Assembly: GCF_018304825.1 (NCBI RefSeq)
Contig: NZ_CP072649.1
Span: 806,001-870,000 of the forward strand
Reading direction: 5' to 3'
Length of the DNA stretch: 64,000 bases
DNA from: Chloracidobacterium validum
Lineage (GTDB): Bacteria; Acidobacteriota; Blastocatellia; Chloracidobacteriales; Chloracidobacteriaceae
Positions 40,365 to 49,085 of the stretch are shown here, piece by piece. The notes under the pieces are model-generated. The model was not told the origin of the DNA. It saw only the letters and a program-made list of their open reading frames with translations, and searched no databases. Numbering within the stretch: position 1 is the first letter of the stretch; each line of letters begins with the position of its first letter. A program made the position numbers and the translations under genes.

Positions 40365-41897
40365 TCAGCCATCCAGGGAGGAGCGTTGTTCTGGAAGGGG
40401 GCCCGCCGGCAACGGAACGAGCAACCCCTCACGGCGCAACTCAACAACCAGGGTGAGCGCTTCCAAGTCGTTCTCCAATGCGTGCAAACACTCGCCAAAC
40501 GAACGGCGTCCGTCAAACAGTGACTTGAGAAAGCTGACCTCGGCTGCAAATTCATCCGGCACCTTGAGCAGCGCAAAGGCTTCGCCGAAAATGTAGGGAC
40601 GGTTGAGATCCGGCTCGGATTCGAGCAGCGACTGGGTTTCGTCATAGCGCCGGACGGCTTCGAGCAGGAGTTGTTGCGTTGAGAGTCGAATCCGTGCCGG
40701 ACGCTCCACGGTCGTGCTCCGAAAGGAAAAATCACCCCGCAACCAACGAATGACGATATAGGCCACCCGCTCGCCATCACAGGTGTCAATCTCGGCGTCC
40801 AGGATTTGCCCTTCACGAAGGTAGAAAGTCGCTTCCCGCCCCTCGGAGCTTACCTTGAGCACCCCGGTCTTCCGCCCGGCTTCGATGATCTGCAAGATTT
40901 CCGGGAAGGAAACCTCATGTAACTTGCCCCGGAAGTCGGCGTTTGGCTGCAAGCGGCGGAGTAGGTTTTTGACCCGGAATGTCAGTTCCGCCGCGCTGAA
41001 CGGCTTCACCCAGTAGTCTTCAACGCCGCGCTCGAAGGCCGCCAGGCGCTCTTCCTGCTGCCCACGGGAGGACAGACACACGAACGGTACATCCTTGAGT
41101 ACTGGATGGCGGCGCGTCCAATCAAAAAACTGCCGCCCATCCATGCGCGGCATCAGTAAATCGCAAATGATGAGCGACGGCCGATACTGAAGCGCCACGT
41201 CCTGGGCTTGCTCACCGTCCGCCGCCGTGACCACCGCGCATCCCAATCGGCGCAGGCACAGGGTGAGAACCTCACAGGTCCCCGGCTCGTCATCCACGAC
41301 CAGGATTGTTTGATCGGGAAACTGCTCACGCCGGTCTGAAACAAATGACCGCTCGCCTGGCTCATCGAGCCACGTTCCCCGTGCCCCCTGGGCCCACTCA
41401 CGCCGGTTGATGTTGACCAGATCAACCAGCTCCTTGCGGTACTTCGGATCATGTTCGCCCAACTTGGGCAAGCCTTCGATGTAACCACGGGCCGCTGCCA
41501 GCTCATCATGGGCGACGAGCATCTCGACCACTTGGTAGGCGCGCTCAAAGGCATCCGCGTAACGCCTCAGCCGGATCATCAAGTCAACCATCAAGCGCAG
41601 CAAGCGCAGGCGTTCGTCACTGGTGGCAAGGCGCTCGGCCCGGCGGAAATAGGCCAACGCGGTCTCGCTATTGCCTTGCGTCTGATAGATTTCCCCGATC
41701 CGGCACAGCAAGTCCACGGCGCGTCGCCCCTGGCCGGCGTTCTGGTAGGCATCGCTCAACTGCTGCATGAGGAAGATGTCTTCCGGGGCAGCCACCAGCT
41801 TTCGCTCCAGCTCCTCAATGTCATGCCGCTGGCGCATATCCTCGATCATGCCAACGACTTGTTCACGCATTGAGCGAACTTTGTCGAACAAACCCAT
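40365..41897 (-). CDS. Response regulator with TPR-like N-terminus and PATAN (DUF4388) domain
   Basis: A 510-residue cytoplasmic protein. Residues 30-165 are TPR-like helices (SDAYQNAGQGRRAVDLLCRIGEIYQTQGNSETALAYF). A receiver domain (about 195-320) has VDDEP, Asp246 in ICDLLMPRMDG and Lys in YWVKPFSAAEL. A PATAN/DUF4388 domain (about 325-440) contains FPEILQIIEAGRKTGVLKVSSEGREATFYLREGQILDAE. PATAN proteins often work in motility, development or gliding systems. The C-terminal 70 residues are helical. The input kinase is not known. Confidence 0.87.
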   Translation of the reverse strand: MGLFDKVRSMREQVVGMIEDMRQRHDIEELERKLVAAPEDIFLMQQLSDAYQNAGQGRRAVDLLCRIGEIYQTQGNSETALAYFRRAERLATSDERLRLLRLMVDLMIRLRRYADAFERAYQVVEMLVAHDELAAARGYIEGLPKLGEHDPKYRKELVDLVNINRREWAQGARGTWLDEPGERSFVSDRREQFPDQTILVVDDEPGTCEVLTLCLRRLGCAVVTAADGEQAQDVALQYRPSLIICDLLMPRMDGRQFFDWTRRHPVLKDVPFVCLSSRGQQEERLAAFERGVEDYWVKPFSAAELTFRVKNLLRRLQPNADFRGKLHEVSFPEILQIIEAGRKTGVLKVSSEGREATFYLREGQILDAEIDTCDGERVAYIVIRWLRGDFSFRSTTVERPARIRLSTQQLLLEAVRRYDETQSLLESEPDLNRPYIFGEAFALLKVPDEFAAEVSFLKSLFDGRRSFGECLHALENDLEALTLVVELRREGLLVPLPAGPLPEQRSSLDG

Positions 41898-42077
41898 GCC
41901 TGAGTGCTCCAAAGGGTTTACTGTTTTCACTTCGTGCAGCTTATCACAAACCCGTCGCCGGGCGCTTAGGGGCCAACCGAGCGCCAACGACCACCCGGCA
42001 CGGCTTACAGCCGCCCGACATGTTGCAATGGACATCCCATTCCGGCATCATCCAACAACTGAAAGCGTAACGAACTT

Positions 42078-42458
42078 ATGACACCAACCAACGCAACCGA
42101 ATATCGTCCAGCACTGGAGCACGACGTGCGCCCGTGGGGACAATACACTGTTCTCGATGCTGGGGCCGGCTACAAGGTCAAGCGCATCGAGGTGCTACCT
42201 GGCAAACGGATGAGCTACCAAAAGCATGCCCGGCGCCACGAGCACTGGATCGTGGTGCAAGGCTGCGCGCAGGTCACGCTCGACGGCATCGAGCGGCAGG
42301 TCCCGGTGGGCGCGGCGGTTGACGTGCCGGTGGGCGCGGCCCACCGGATTGCCAACCCCGGTGCGGACCTCCTCGTGCTCATTGAAATCCAGCGCGGCGA
42401 CTACCTGGGCGAAGATGACATCACCCGCCTCGCCGATGACTACGGGCGCGTTGTCTGA
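42078..42458 (+). CDS. Cupin-type protein, mannose-6-phosphate isomerase-like
   Basis: A 126-residue single cupin domain. VRPWGQYTVLDAGAGYKVKRIEVLPGKRMSYQKHARRHEHWIVVQG has the cupin-1 histidines (KHARRHEHW) that bind metal. AHRIANPGADLLVLIEIQRGDYLGEDDI is like the C-terminal domain of bifunctional type II phosphomannose isomerase/GDP-mannose pyrophosphorylase. The nucleotidyltransferase part is absent, so it may be an isomerase alone or a sugar-binding cupin. Its last 19 bases overlap the convergent pncB. Confidence 0.83.
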   Translation: MTPTNATEYRPALEHDVRPWGQYTVLDAGAGYKVKRIEVLPGKRMSYQKHARRHEHWIVVQGCAQVTLDGIERQVPVGAAVDVPVGAAHRIANPGADLLVLIEIQRGDYLGEDDITRLADDYGRVV

Positions 42459-43930
42459 CCGTTGCTGCCACGCGCTTGTAAGACGAGTTGCATCTTCAGG
42501 TCGTAGAGCGACTGCTCCAGTCCAACCGGGTAGATATGTGGATTGACGAACCGCTTCAGTCCCGGCGACAACCGCGCCAGGCTGGACTGGGCCCGGTGAC
42601 GGCTGGCATCCAGCGGCGGTGGCTCATACACGCGAACGCCCTGGCGAAACACCGGGACGAGCAAATCTTCATAGGTAGCTTCTGGCGGAATGCGCTTCCG
42701 ACGAGTTGGATCAAGGGGATCAATCACAACGCATCCCGACCCCAGATTTGAGCGCACGTCATAAATGGCGTCGGCCACCAGCTCGCCGTCCACGCTGTAG
42801 CGGCGCACTTGGTGAATGCCCGGCGTCGAAATCTTGACGGCTTGCTCAGAAAGCTTGATGCAGTAGCGCCAGTCGTCCGCGCCCCGGTCGCGCAGCGCCG
42901 TCAACTTGTAAACGCCCCCCAATGTTGGCTGGTCGTAGCCGGTCACGAGCTTTGTGCCCACGCCCCAGACGTTGATGCACGCGCCCTGCTGCTTGAGGCT
43001 GTTGATGATGGTTTCGTCCAGGTCATTGCTGGCCACAATCATCGCGTCGGGAAAGCCGGCGGCGTCAAGCAACTTGCGCGCCTCGATGCTCAAGTAGGCC
43101 AGGTCGCCGGAATCCAGCCGAATCCCGACCATTTCGTGGCCCTGCTCCCGCAACCAGTGGCCAACTTCGATGGCGCGGCGCACGCCCTCCAGGGTGTCGT
43201 AGGTATCCACCAGAAACACGCAGTTGTTGGGCAGGGTCTCAGCATAGGTTCGGAAAGCCTCCCGCTCGTCATCGAACGACATCACCCAACTATGGGCGTG
43301 CGTTCCGCGCACCGGGATGCCGTACACCTTGCCGGCCAAGACATTCGACGTTGCCACGCAGCCCCCGACATAGGCTGCGCGGCTGGCTGATAAACCACCA
43401 TCGGGTCCCTGCGCCCGTCGCAACCCAAACTCGATCACCGGCTCACCCTGCGCCGCGATACAAATCCGGGCGGCTTTGGTGGCGATGAGGGTTTGAAAGT
43501 TGATGATGTTGAGAATGATGGTTTCCAGAAGTTGGGCCTGCACGAGCGGGCCTGTTACCCGCACCAGAGGCTCAAACGGAAAGACAATGGTGCCTTCGGG
43601 AATGGCATCAATATCGCAGGTCAGGCGAAAGTCGCGCAGGGTGGCGAGGAAATCCGCGTCAAAGAGCGCCTGCCCGTCTTGCCCGGTGAGCGTTGCCAGA
43701 TAGTCCACATCGCTGTCGTCAAATCTAGCCTGGGTGAGCACATCCATGAGCGTCTGGAGACCGCACGCCACGGTGAAGCCGCCATCGAACGGGTGACGGC
43801 GGAAAAACATCTGGAAGACGGCTTCCTTTTCACCGCGCCCCGACTTCCAGTAAGCTTGCGCCATGGTGAGTTGATAGAGGTCCGTCAGCAGCAGCGACAG
43901 CATTGGTTGTGTGGTGGGCATGGCATCCAA
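42440..43930 (-). CDS. pncB: Nicotinate phosphoribosyltransferase
   Basis: Converts nicotinate and PRPP to nicotinate mononucleotide in NAD salvage. The 496-residue sequence opens LLTDLYQLTMAQAYWKSG, a family mark, then has VFQMFFRRHPFDGGFTVACGL. Later HSWVMSFDDEREAF, GIRLDSGDLAYLS and the WGVGTKLVTGYDQPTLGGVYKL region form the PRPP site. Alternative start ATG at 43921. It converges on the cupin gene with a 19-base overlap. Confidence 0.95.
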   Translation of the reverse strand: MDAMPTTQPMLSLLLTDLYQLTMAQAYWKSGRGEKEAVFQMFFRRHPFDGGFTVACGLQTLMDVLTQARFDDSDVDYLATLTGQDGQALFDADFLATLRDFRLTCDIDAIPEGTIVFPFEPLVRVTGPLVQAQLLETIILNIINFQTLIATKAARICIAAQGEPVIEFGLRRAQGPDGGLSASRAAYVGGCVATSNVLAGKVYGIPVRGTHAHSWVMSFDDEREAFRTYAETLPNNCVFLVDTYDTLEGVRRAIEVGHWLREQGHEMVGIRLDSGDLAYLSIEARKLLDAAGFPDAMIVASNDLDETIINSLKQQGACINVWGVGTKLVTGYDQPTLGGVYKLTALRDRGADDWRYCIKLSEQAVKISTPGIHQVRRYSVDGELVADAIYDVRSNLGSGCVVIDPLDPTRRKRIPPEATYEDLLVPVFRQGVRVYEPPPLDASRHRAQSSLARLSPGLKRFVNPHIYPVGLEQSLYDLKMQLVLQARGSNGQTTRP

Positions 43931-44032
43931 ACTCCATCTGTTGCGGGGGTGTCATGCCCCGCTGGGGCAAGGGATGGTAACTGTTTCGCGTTAGCGCCGA
44001 TTTCGCAAGTCTTTCTCTCCTGGAGTGCGCCT

Positions 44033-44527
44033 ATGTTTCCCAAACCCATCCAACCACAGCCAGGACAGGAATCCGTCTGGGATTACCCGCGGCCACCGCG
44101 TCTGGAGCAAACGGCGAAACGGTTGCGCGTCGTCTTCGCCGGACAAACGATTGCCGAGACAACACGCGGCTGGCGGGTGCTCGAAACCAGCCATCCGCCG
44201 GTGTATTACTTTCCACCGGCCGACATCGTCCCCGACACCGTCGTTCCCAGCCAGCGAACGTCGTACTGCGAATGGAAGGGAGCGGCCCGGTACTACACCG
44301 TGCGGGTGGGGCAGCACGTGGCGCCGGACGCCGCCTGGGGCTATCCGCAGCCGACCGCGCCCTTCGCGCCACTGGCCGGACACATTGCCTTCTATGCCCG
44401 CGCCATGGACGCCTGCTTCGTGGACGACGAACAAGTCGTCCCCCAGCCGGGTGACTTCTACGGCGGCTGGATTACGAAAGACATCGTTGGGCCGTTCAAG
44501 GGCGTTCCCGGCTCGTGGGGCTGGTAG
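44033..44527 (+). CDS. DUF427 family protein
   Basis: A 164-residue protein matching the DUF427 beta-tent family. It has DYPRPPRLEQTAKRLRVVFAGQTIAETTRGWRVLETSHPPVYYFPPAD, then CEWKGAARYYTV and PTAPFAPLAGHIAFYARAMDACFVDDE near the end. Function in the family is unknown. GGAG lies eight bases before the ATG at 44033. It begins 12 bases before the FliR/SctT gene and probably shares its transcript. Confidence 0.88.
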   Translation: MFPKPIQPQPGQESVWDYPRPPRLEQTAKRLRVVFAGQTIAETTRGWRVLETSHPPVYYFPPADIVPDTVVPSQRTSYCEWKGAARYYTVRVGQHVAPDAAWGYPQPTAPFAPLAGHIAFYARAMDACFVDDEQVVPQPGDFYGGWITKDIVGPFKGVPGSWGW

Positions 44528-44539
44528 CGACTGGCCGCT

Positions 44540-45382
44540 ATGACCGACCCGGTTGGCTTCATTGACGCACTGCTGCGCTTGCTCGATGTGCAGGTTTCCG
44601 TCCAGGCCCTGCTCGTCCTGGGTGGACTCGTCTTTGCTCGGATGCTGTCATTCGTGACGGTTGTCCCCTTTTTTGGCGGGCAGAGCGTGCCCAACCAAGT
44701 CAAGGTTGCCGAAGCCGTCGCCTTTGTGTTGCTGATCGTTCCCGGACTGAGCGCTAGCACACCGGAGCTGGCCGTCCGGGGTGGCGCGTTTGGGTTTGCC
44801 CTGCTCGTCATCAAGGAAGTCGCCGTTGGTTTTACGCTGGGGTTCGTTGCCTCGCTGGTGTTTGAGGCCATTCAGGTCGCCGGACGGATCATTGACGCGC
44901 AACGGGGCGCGATGATGGGCGAAATGCTCAACCCGATGCTTCAGGAGCAGGTGTCCGAACTGGGCCAGTTCAAGCTCCAGGTCGCAGTGGTGATTTTTCT
45001 CGCCCTTGGGGCGCACCGGCTGGTGATTGAAGCGCTGTTTCGGAGCTTTGAGCTGGTGCCTGTGACGGACTTTCCAAACCTTGGCGTCGGCATCTCACCG
45101 GCGCTTGGCAGCGTTATCGTGCTTACCGGTGAGATACTCACCCTGGGCGTTCGGTTGTCGGCCCCGGCCATGGCGGCACTCCTGCTGACGGATGTTTTTT
45201 TCGGATTGATTAATCGCGTTGCCCCCCAGTTCAACGTATTCTTCCTGAGCATGCCGGTCAAAATGGCGCTGGGCATCTTTATTGTGATGCTGGCGCTTCC
45301 AATTTACGCTGAACAGTACCAGGCAGCTTTCAAGGAAGCGCTCCAGGCGTTTGAAGTGCTGATGCGGCAGCTTGCGCCGTAG
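44540..45382 (+). CDS. FliR/SctT family type III export membrane protein
   Basis: A 280-residue polytopic protein with about six hydrophobic segments that matches the export-gate component FliR (flagella) or SctT (type III secretion). Typical features are [28 protein letters not shown] near the N-terminus, [31 protein letters not shown] in the middle and [21 protein letters not shown] near the end. No other flagellar or injectisome gene is in the window, which is unusual because these genes usually cluster. It lies between DUF427 and a hybrid kinase. Confidence 0.88.
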   Translation: MTDPVGFIDALLRLLDVQVSVQALLVLGGLVFARMLSFVTVVPFFGGQSVPNQVKVAEAVAFVLLIVPGLSASTPELAVRGGAFGFALLVIKEVAVGFTLGFVASLVFEAIQVAGRIIDAQRGAMMGEMLNPMLQEQVSELGQFKLQVAVVIFLALGAHRLVIEALFRSFELVPVTDFPNLGVGISPALGSVIVLTGEILTLGVRLSAPAMAALLLTDVFFGLINRVAPQFNVFFLSMPVKMALGIFIVMLALPIYAEQYQAAFKEALQAFEVLMRQLAP

Positions 45383-45443
45383 TTCTGGGTTCGCTTCGTC
45401 CCCAACCACCAACTATTCGTTCTCCTGTCGTAGCAAGTGCCTT

Positions 45444-47846
45444 ATGCCCTCCACTCCATCGTCTTGGACGCCCGACACCGTTGCCATCGAGCGCGACCTT
45501 GCGTTGGTCAAGCGGCTGCGCTGGTCGTACGTGGTCGTGTTGGTCACCCTGGCGGCCTTGACCATTGGGGGGCAGTTTGCCGTGCAAAATTTCATTGCCG
45601 AGCAACGGGACGACGCCCGCACCATCAACGTGGCCGGCCGGCAGCGCATGCGCAGCCAGCGGCTCACCAAATGCCTGCTGGCCTGGCAGTTTGCGCCTGA
45701 TGCCGCAGAACGCCAGGCCTACTTGTCCGAACTGCGCGGGACGTTGTCGCAATGGGAAGCCGCGCACCGGGGGCTGTGGGAAGGCAAAGCCGAGGGAGGG
45801 TTGAGCGTTACCCACACCCCAGCCACGCGGGCTGCCCTGGCGGCAACCCTGCCGCATTTCAACGCCATGGCCGGCACGTTGCGGCAGATCCTGGCGACGA
45901 CCGACGCCACCGGCGCGGTACGCCCGCCTTCGGCCGAGCAAATCCAAACGGTCCTAGAGCATCAAGCGCAGTTTCTCGCCGCCATGGAAAAGGTTGTTGA
46001 CCAGCTTGAAATCGAGGCCAATCAGCGCCGCCTGCAACTCCAGGGGTTTGGCTGGGCCTGGCTGGTCGTTGTCCTTGGTATCTTCAGCTTGGAAGGCATC
46101 TTCATCGTGCGGCGGTCACTGGCGCAAACCACGGCCGTCATCCGGGAGATTTCGCTGGCTCGTGACCGCCTGGCCGGACTCAACCAGCGCCTGGAACGAG
46201 CCCGCGACCAGGCCCAGGCGGCCGCCCGCGCGAAGTCAGCCTTTCTGGCCAACATGAGCCATGAGATTCGCACGCCGATGAACGGCATCATCGGCATGTC
46301 CAACCTGCTGGCCAGCACGCCACTTTCAACCGAGCAAAGCGAGTATCTCGAAACCATTCGGTCGAGCGCCCAGAGCTTGCTCACCATCATCAACGACATT
46401 CTCGATTTCTCGAAAATCGAGGCCGGTGCGCTCCAGATTGAGTACCTGCCCTTTGATTTGCGGGAGTGCATCGAAAGCACCCTGGACATGATTGCCGAGC
46501 CGGCCGGACGCAAGCGCCTGGACGTAGCCTATCTCATCGAGGACCACGTTCCACCCACTCTCATCAGCGATCCAACGCGCTTGCGACAGATTCTGCTCAA
46601 CCTATTGAGCAATGCGGTCAAGTTCACCGAACGCGGCGAGATCGTCATCACCGTCAGCGCCGAGCCGCTCAATGACCAAACCAGCCTTCCGGAAGAGGGT
46701 GCCCGCGAACGACGCCAGTATGAGTTACGGTTTGACGTGCGCGACACGGGCATCGGCATTCCACCCGAAGCTCAGGAGCGGGTCTTTCGTGAATTCGAGC
46801 AAGCCACAGAAGCCACCGCGCGGACCTACGGCGGCACCGGGCTGGGGCTCGCCATTTCCAAGCGCCTGGTGGAAATGCTGGGCGGCCGGATTTGGTTTGA
46901 AAGCGAAGTCGGTCTCGGCACGACGTTTCACTTCACCGTGCAGTGCGAGGCTTCACCAAGCCAGCCGCGCGTGTACGTCCGGGGGTCGCTGCCTGCGGTT
47001 GAAGGCAAAATCGTTCTTGCTGTGGATGACAACGCGACCAACCGGCGAGTTTTGGAGTCCCAGCTTCGCGCCTGGCACGCAACGCCCATCCTGGCTTCTT
47101 CGGCGGAAGAAGCCATGCGTTGCCTACGGGGCGGAATGAAGGTGGATGTGCTCATTCTCGATGTCCACCTCCCCGGCATGGACGGCCCAGCGCTGGCCAG
47201 GGAGATTCGCAAGCAACCGGCTTATGCCCAACTACCGATTCTTTTCTTTGGCTCCACCATGGAGGAGCCTATCAAGGCCCAGATCGAGGCGGTCGCGCCG
47301 GCCGCGCTTCTGACCAAGCCGATCAAGCTGACGAGCTTTCGGCGACACCTGGAGGAGTTACTGGCCAAGCGAACCGAAGAACCTTCGACCACCACCAAAC
47401 CACAGTTCGACAAGACGCTTGGGCAGCGGCATCCGCTGCGCATCCTCATTGCCGAGGACAATGCCGTGAACCGCAAACTGGCCCTGAAGATGCTCGAGAA
47501 ACTGGGCTACCAGGCTGACACGGCCACCGACGGCACCGAGACGGTAGAGGCCGTGCTCGATGCCGTCACCTGTGAAAAACCTTACGACCTCGTGCTTCTG
47601 GACTTGCACATGCCGGCCAAAGATGGCCTTGAAGCCTTGCGGGAGATTCAACAGCGCTTGCCGGCAACTCACCAGCCACGGTTCGTCGCGCTCACGGCCG
47701 CCGCTTTACCGGAGGAACGGCAGGCCGCGCTCGCTGCCGGCGTGGACGACTACCTATGCAAGCCGTTTACGGTCAATGAGCTAGTGACGGCCCTCGAAGC
47801 GACCCAACCCCTTACCCGGCGCACCACGGAGCAACAATCGGCATGA
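45444..47846 (+). CDS. Hybrid histidine kinase with PilJ-type sensor and two receiver domains
   Basis: An 800-residue membrane sensor. Two spans (about 31-50 and 200-220) flank a PilJ/NarX-like four-helix periplasmic domain with [17 protein letters not shown] coiled coil leads to HisKA with His273 in [12 protein letters not shown]. The HATPase domain has [23 protein letters not shown] and GTGLGLAIS. Two receivers follow: the first with Asp573 in [12 protein letters not shown], the second with Asp720 in [11 protein letters not shown] and Lys in LCKPF. The ATG at 45444 follows the export gene by 61 bases. Its stop overlaps the next ATG (ATGA). Confidence 0.93.
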   Translation: MPSTPSSWTPDTVAIERDLALVKRLRWSYVVVLVTLAALTIGGQFAVQNFIAEQRDDARTINVAGRQRMRSQRLTKCLLAWQFAPDAAERQAYLSELRGTLSQWEAAHRGLWEGKAEGGLSVTHTPATRAALAATLPHFNAMAGTLRQILATTDATGAVRPPSAEQIQTVLEHQAQFLAAMEKVVDQLEIEANQRRLQLQGFGWAWLVVVLGIFSLEGIFIVRRSLAQTTAVIREISLARDRLAGLNQRLERARDQAQAAARAKSAFLANMSHEIRTPMNGIIGMSNLLASTPLSTEQSEYLETIRSSAQSLLTIINDILDFSKIEAGALQIEYLPFDLRECIESTLDMIAEPAGRKRLDVAYLIEDHVPPTLISDPTRLRQILLNLLSNAVKFTERGEIVITVSAEPLNDQTSLPEEGARERRQYELRFDVRDTGIGIPPEAQERVFREFEQATEATARTYGGTGLGLAISKRLVEMLGGRIWFESEVGLGTTFHFTVQCEASPSQPRVYVRGSLPAVEGKIVLAVDDNATNRRVLESQLRAWHATPILASSAEEAMRCLRGGMKVDVLILDVHLPGMDGPALAREIRKQPAYAQLPILFFGSTMEEPIKAQIEAVAPAALLTKPIKLTSFRRHLEELLAKRTEEPSTTTKPQFDKTLGQRHPLRILIAEDNAVNRKLALKMLEKLGYQADTATDGTETVEAVLDAVTCEKPYDLVLLDLHMPAKDGLEALREIQQRLPATHQPRFVALTAAALPEERQAALAAGVDDYLCKPFTVNELVTALEATQPLTRRTTEQQSA

Positions 47847-48475
47847 CCCACGCTCGCCCAGTCGCAGTCTTCAACCCGGTCTTTGCCCAGCGCGTGCTTC
47901 TGGTCAACGGCTTGCTACCGCTCGTGCTGTGTAGTTGGGACGGGGTGACCGGCGGGCTTGGCGCGAATCCGCTGGAGTTCATCCTGCGGTTGACCGGGAT
48001 GCTGGCGCTGGTTTTCCTGACGCTGACGCTTATGGTCACGCCGCTTGTGGCGTGGTTCGGACCGGCCTGGCTCATCAAACTACGCCGGACGCTTGGGTTA
48101 TTTGCATTTTTTTACGGTGGCTTGCATTTGTTCAGCTATGTCTGGTTCGACAAGGTGTTTGACTTGGTCGCCGTGGGCGTGGATGTGCTCCGGCGGCCGT
48201 TCATCTTGTTTGGGATGCTGGCTTTTCTGGTGATGCTGCCGCTGGCCGCAACATCCACGAATGGCATGATCAAGCGTCTGGGCGCGCGGCGCTGGAAACA
48301 ACTGCACCGCTTGACGTATGTCGCCGCGGTTGCCGGGGCCGTTCATTTCTACCTGTTCGTCAAAGCCGACACGACCGTGCCGACGGCCTTTGCGGCTGTC
48401 ATTGGTTTCCTGCTGGTCTATCGCTGGATGAGCGCCCAGTCGGTCACGACGCTGGGACTCGATGCGAAACGTTAG
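47843..48475 (+). CDS. MsrQ/YedZ-like haem-binding membrane protein
   Basis: A 210-residue protein with about six hydrophobic segments, of the ferric-reductase-like transmembrane family. [22 protein letters not shown] and [24 protein letters not shown] carry the conserved histidines that bind b-haem in MsrQ. MsrQ feeds electrons to the periplasmic methionine-sulfoxide reductase MsrP, but no msrP is adjacent, so the partner is unknown. Coupled by ATGA overlap to the hybrid kinase. Confidence 0.85.
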   Translation: MTHARPVAVFNPVFAQRVLLVNGLLPLVLCSWDGVTGGLGANPLEFILRLTGMLALVFLTLTLMVTPLVAWFGPAWLIKLRRTLGLFAFFYGGLHLFSYVWFDKVFDLVAVGVDVLRRPFILFGMLAFLVMLPLAATSTNGMIKRLGARRWKQLHRLTYVAAVAGAVHFYLFVKADTTVPTAFAAVIGFLLVYRWMSAQSVTTLGLDAKR

Positions 48476-48502
48476 GCAGCGGCCAATGCTCGACTGAATA
48501 AC

Positions 48503-48519
48503 TTGAAAATAGTTTTCAA
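48503..48519 (+). promoter_or_regulatory. Fur-box-like palindrome upstream of feoA
   Basis: TTGAAAATAGTTTTCAA is a perfect 7-3-7 palindrome 70 bases before the first feoA. Its core TGAAAATAGTTTTCA differs from the 7-1-7 Fur consensus TGATAATNATTATCA at a few positions. The downstream iron genes make Fur control likely; another metal regulator is possible. Confidence 0.62.
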
Positions 48520-48588
48520 TTCACTTACGGTTTGCGTTCGTGGCCAAGTTGGCCTACGTCATGCTACCGGTTGAAGTGTCTTGATTTC

Positions 48589-48864
48589 ATGAAACGCTGG
48601 TTGAGTGCTTTACGTCCGACGTCCGCGGCCGCCGCAAATGATCGTTCCTTGACCCTGGCCGATGTTGCCGCCGGTGAGCGGGTGCGGGTGTGTCGCGTGG
48701 CAGATATGGATGGCGCTGACATCTTGCGCGAGCGGGGACTTTGCGAAGCCTCCGAAGTGCGGGTGATTACGGCGGGCGACCCACTGGTGTGCGCCGTGCT
48801 CGGTGCGCGGATGACGCTCAATCGCCATACGGCGCGCGGCGTGCTGGTGGAGCGACTGCCATGA
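48589..48864 (+). CDS. feoA: FeoA domain protein (first of two)
   Basis: A 91-residue SH3-like FeoA protein with ADVAAGERVRVCRVADMDGADILRERGLCEASEVRV and AVLGARMTLNRHTARGVLVERLP. It assists the ferrous-iron transporter FeoB. The ATG at 48589 is followed by a stop that overlaps the second feoA (ATGA). A Fur-box-like palindrome lies upstream. Confidence 0.88.
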   Translation: MKRWLSALRPTSAAAANDRSLTLADVAAGERVRVCRVADMDGADILRERGLCEASEVRVITAGDPLVCAVLGARMTLNRHTARGVLVERLP

Positions 48865-49085
48865 CGCTTGACACACTGGACATCGGCGCGGCAGCGCGGG
48901 TGGAGCGGGTTCGCGGCGGACGCACCGTCGCGCAGCGTCTCCAGGAAATGGGACTGACCACCGGTGTCACCGTCAAAGTCATTCGCGTTGCCCCACTCGG
49001 CGATCCGCTGGAAATCGAGCTGCGGGGCTACCGGCTGTCATTACGCAAGGACGAAGCCGCCGCCGTCGAAGTTTCCCTGCCGTGA
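48861..49085 (+). CDS. feoA: FeoA domain protein (second of two)
   Basis: A 74-residue FeoA protein with DIGAAARVERVRGGRTVAQRLQEMGLTTGVTVKVIRVAPLGDPLEIELRGYRLSLRKDEAAAVEV, the full family pattern, closer to the canonical FeoA than the first copy. Its ATG overlaps the stop of the first feoA and its stop overlaps feoB, so all three are translated together. Confidence 0.93.
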   Translation: MTLDTLDIGAAARVERVRGGRTVAQRLQEMGLTTGVTVKVIRVAPLGDPLEIELRGYRLSLRKDEAAAVEVSLP

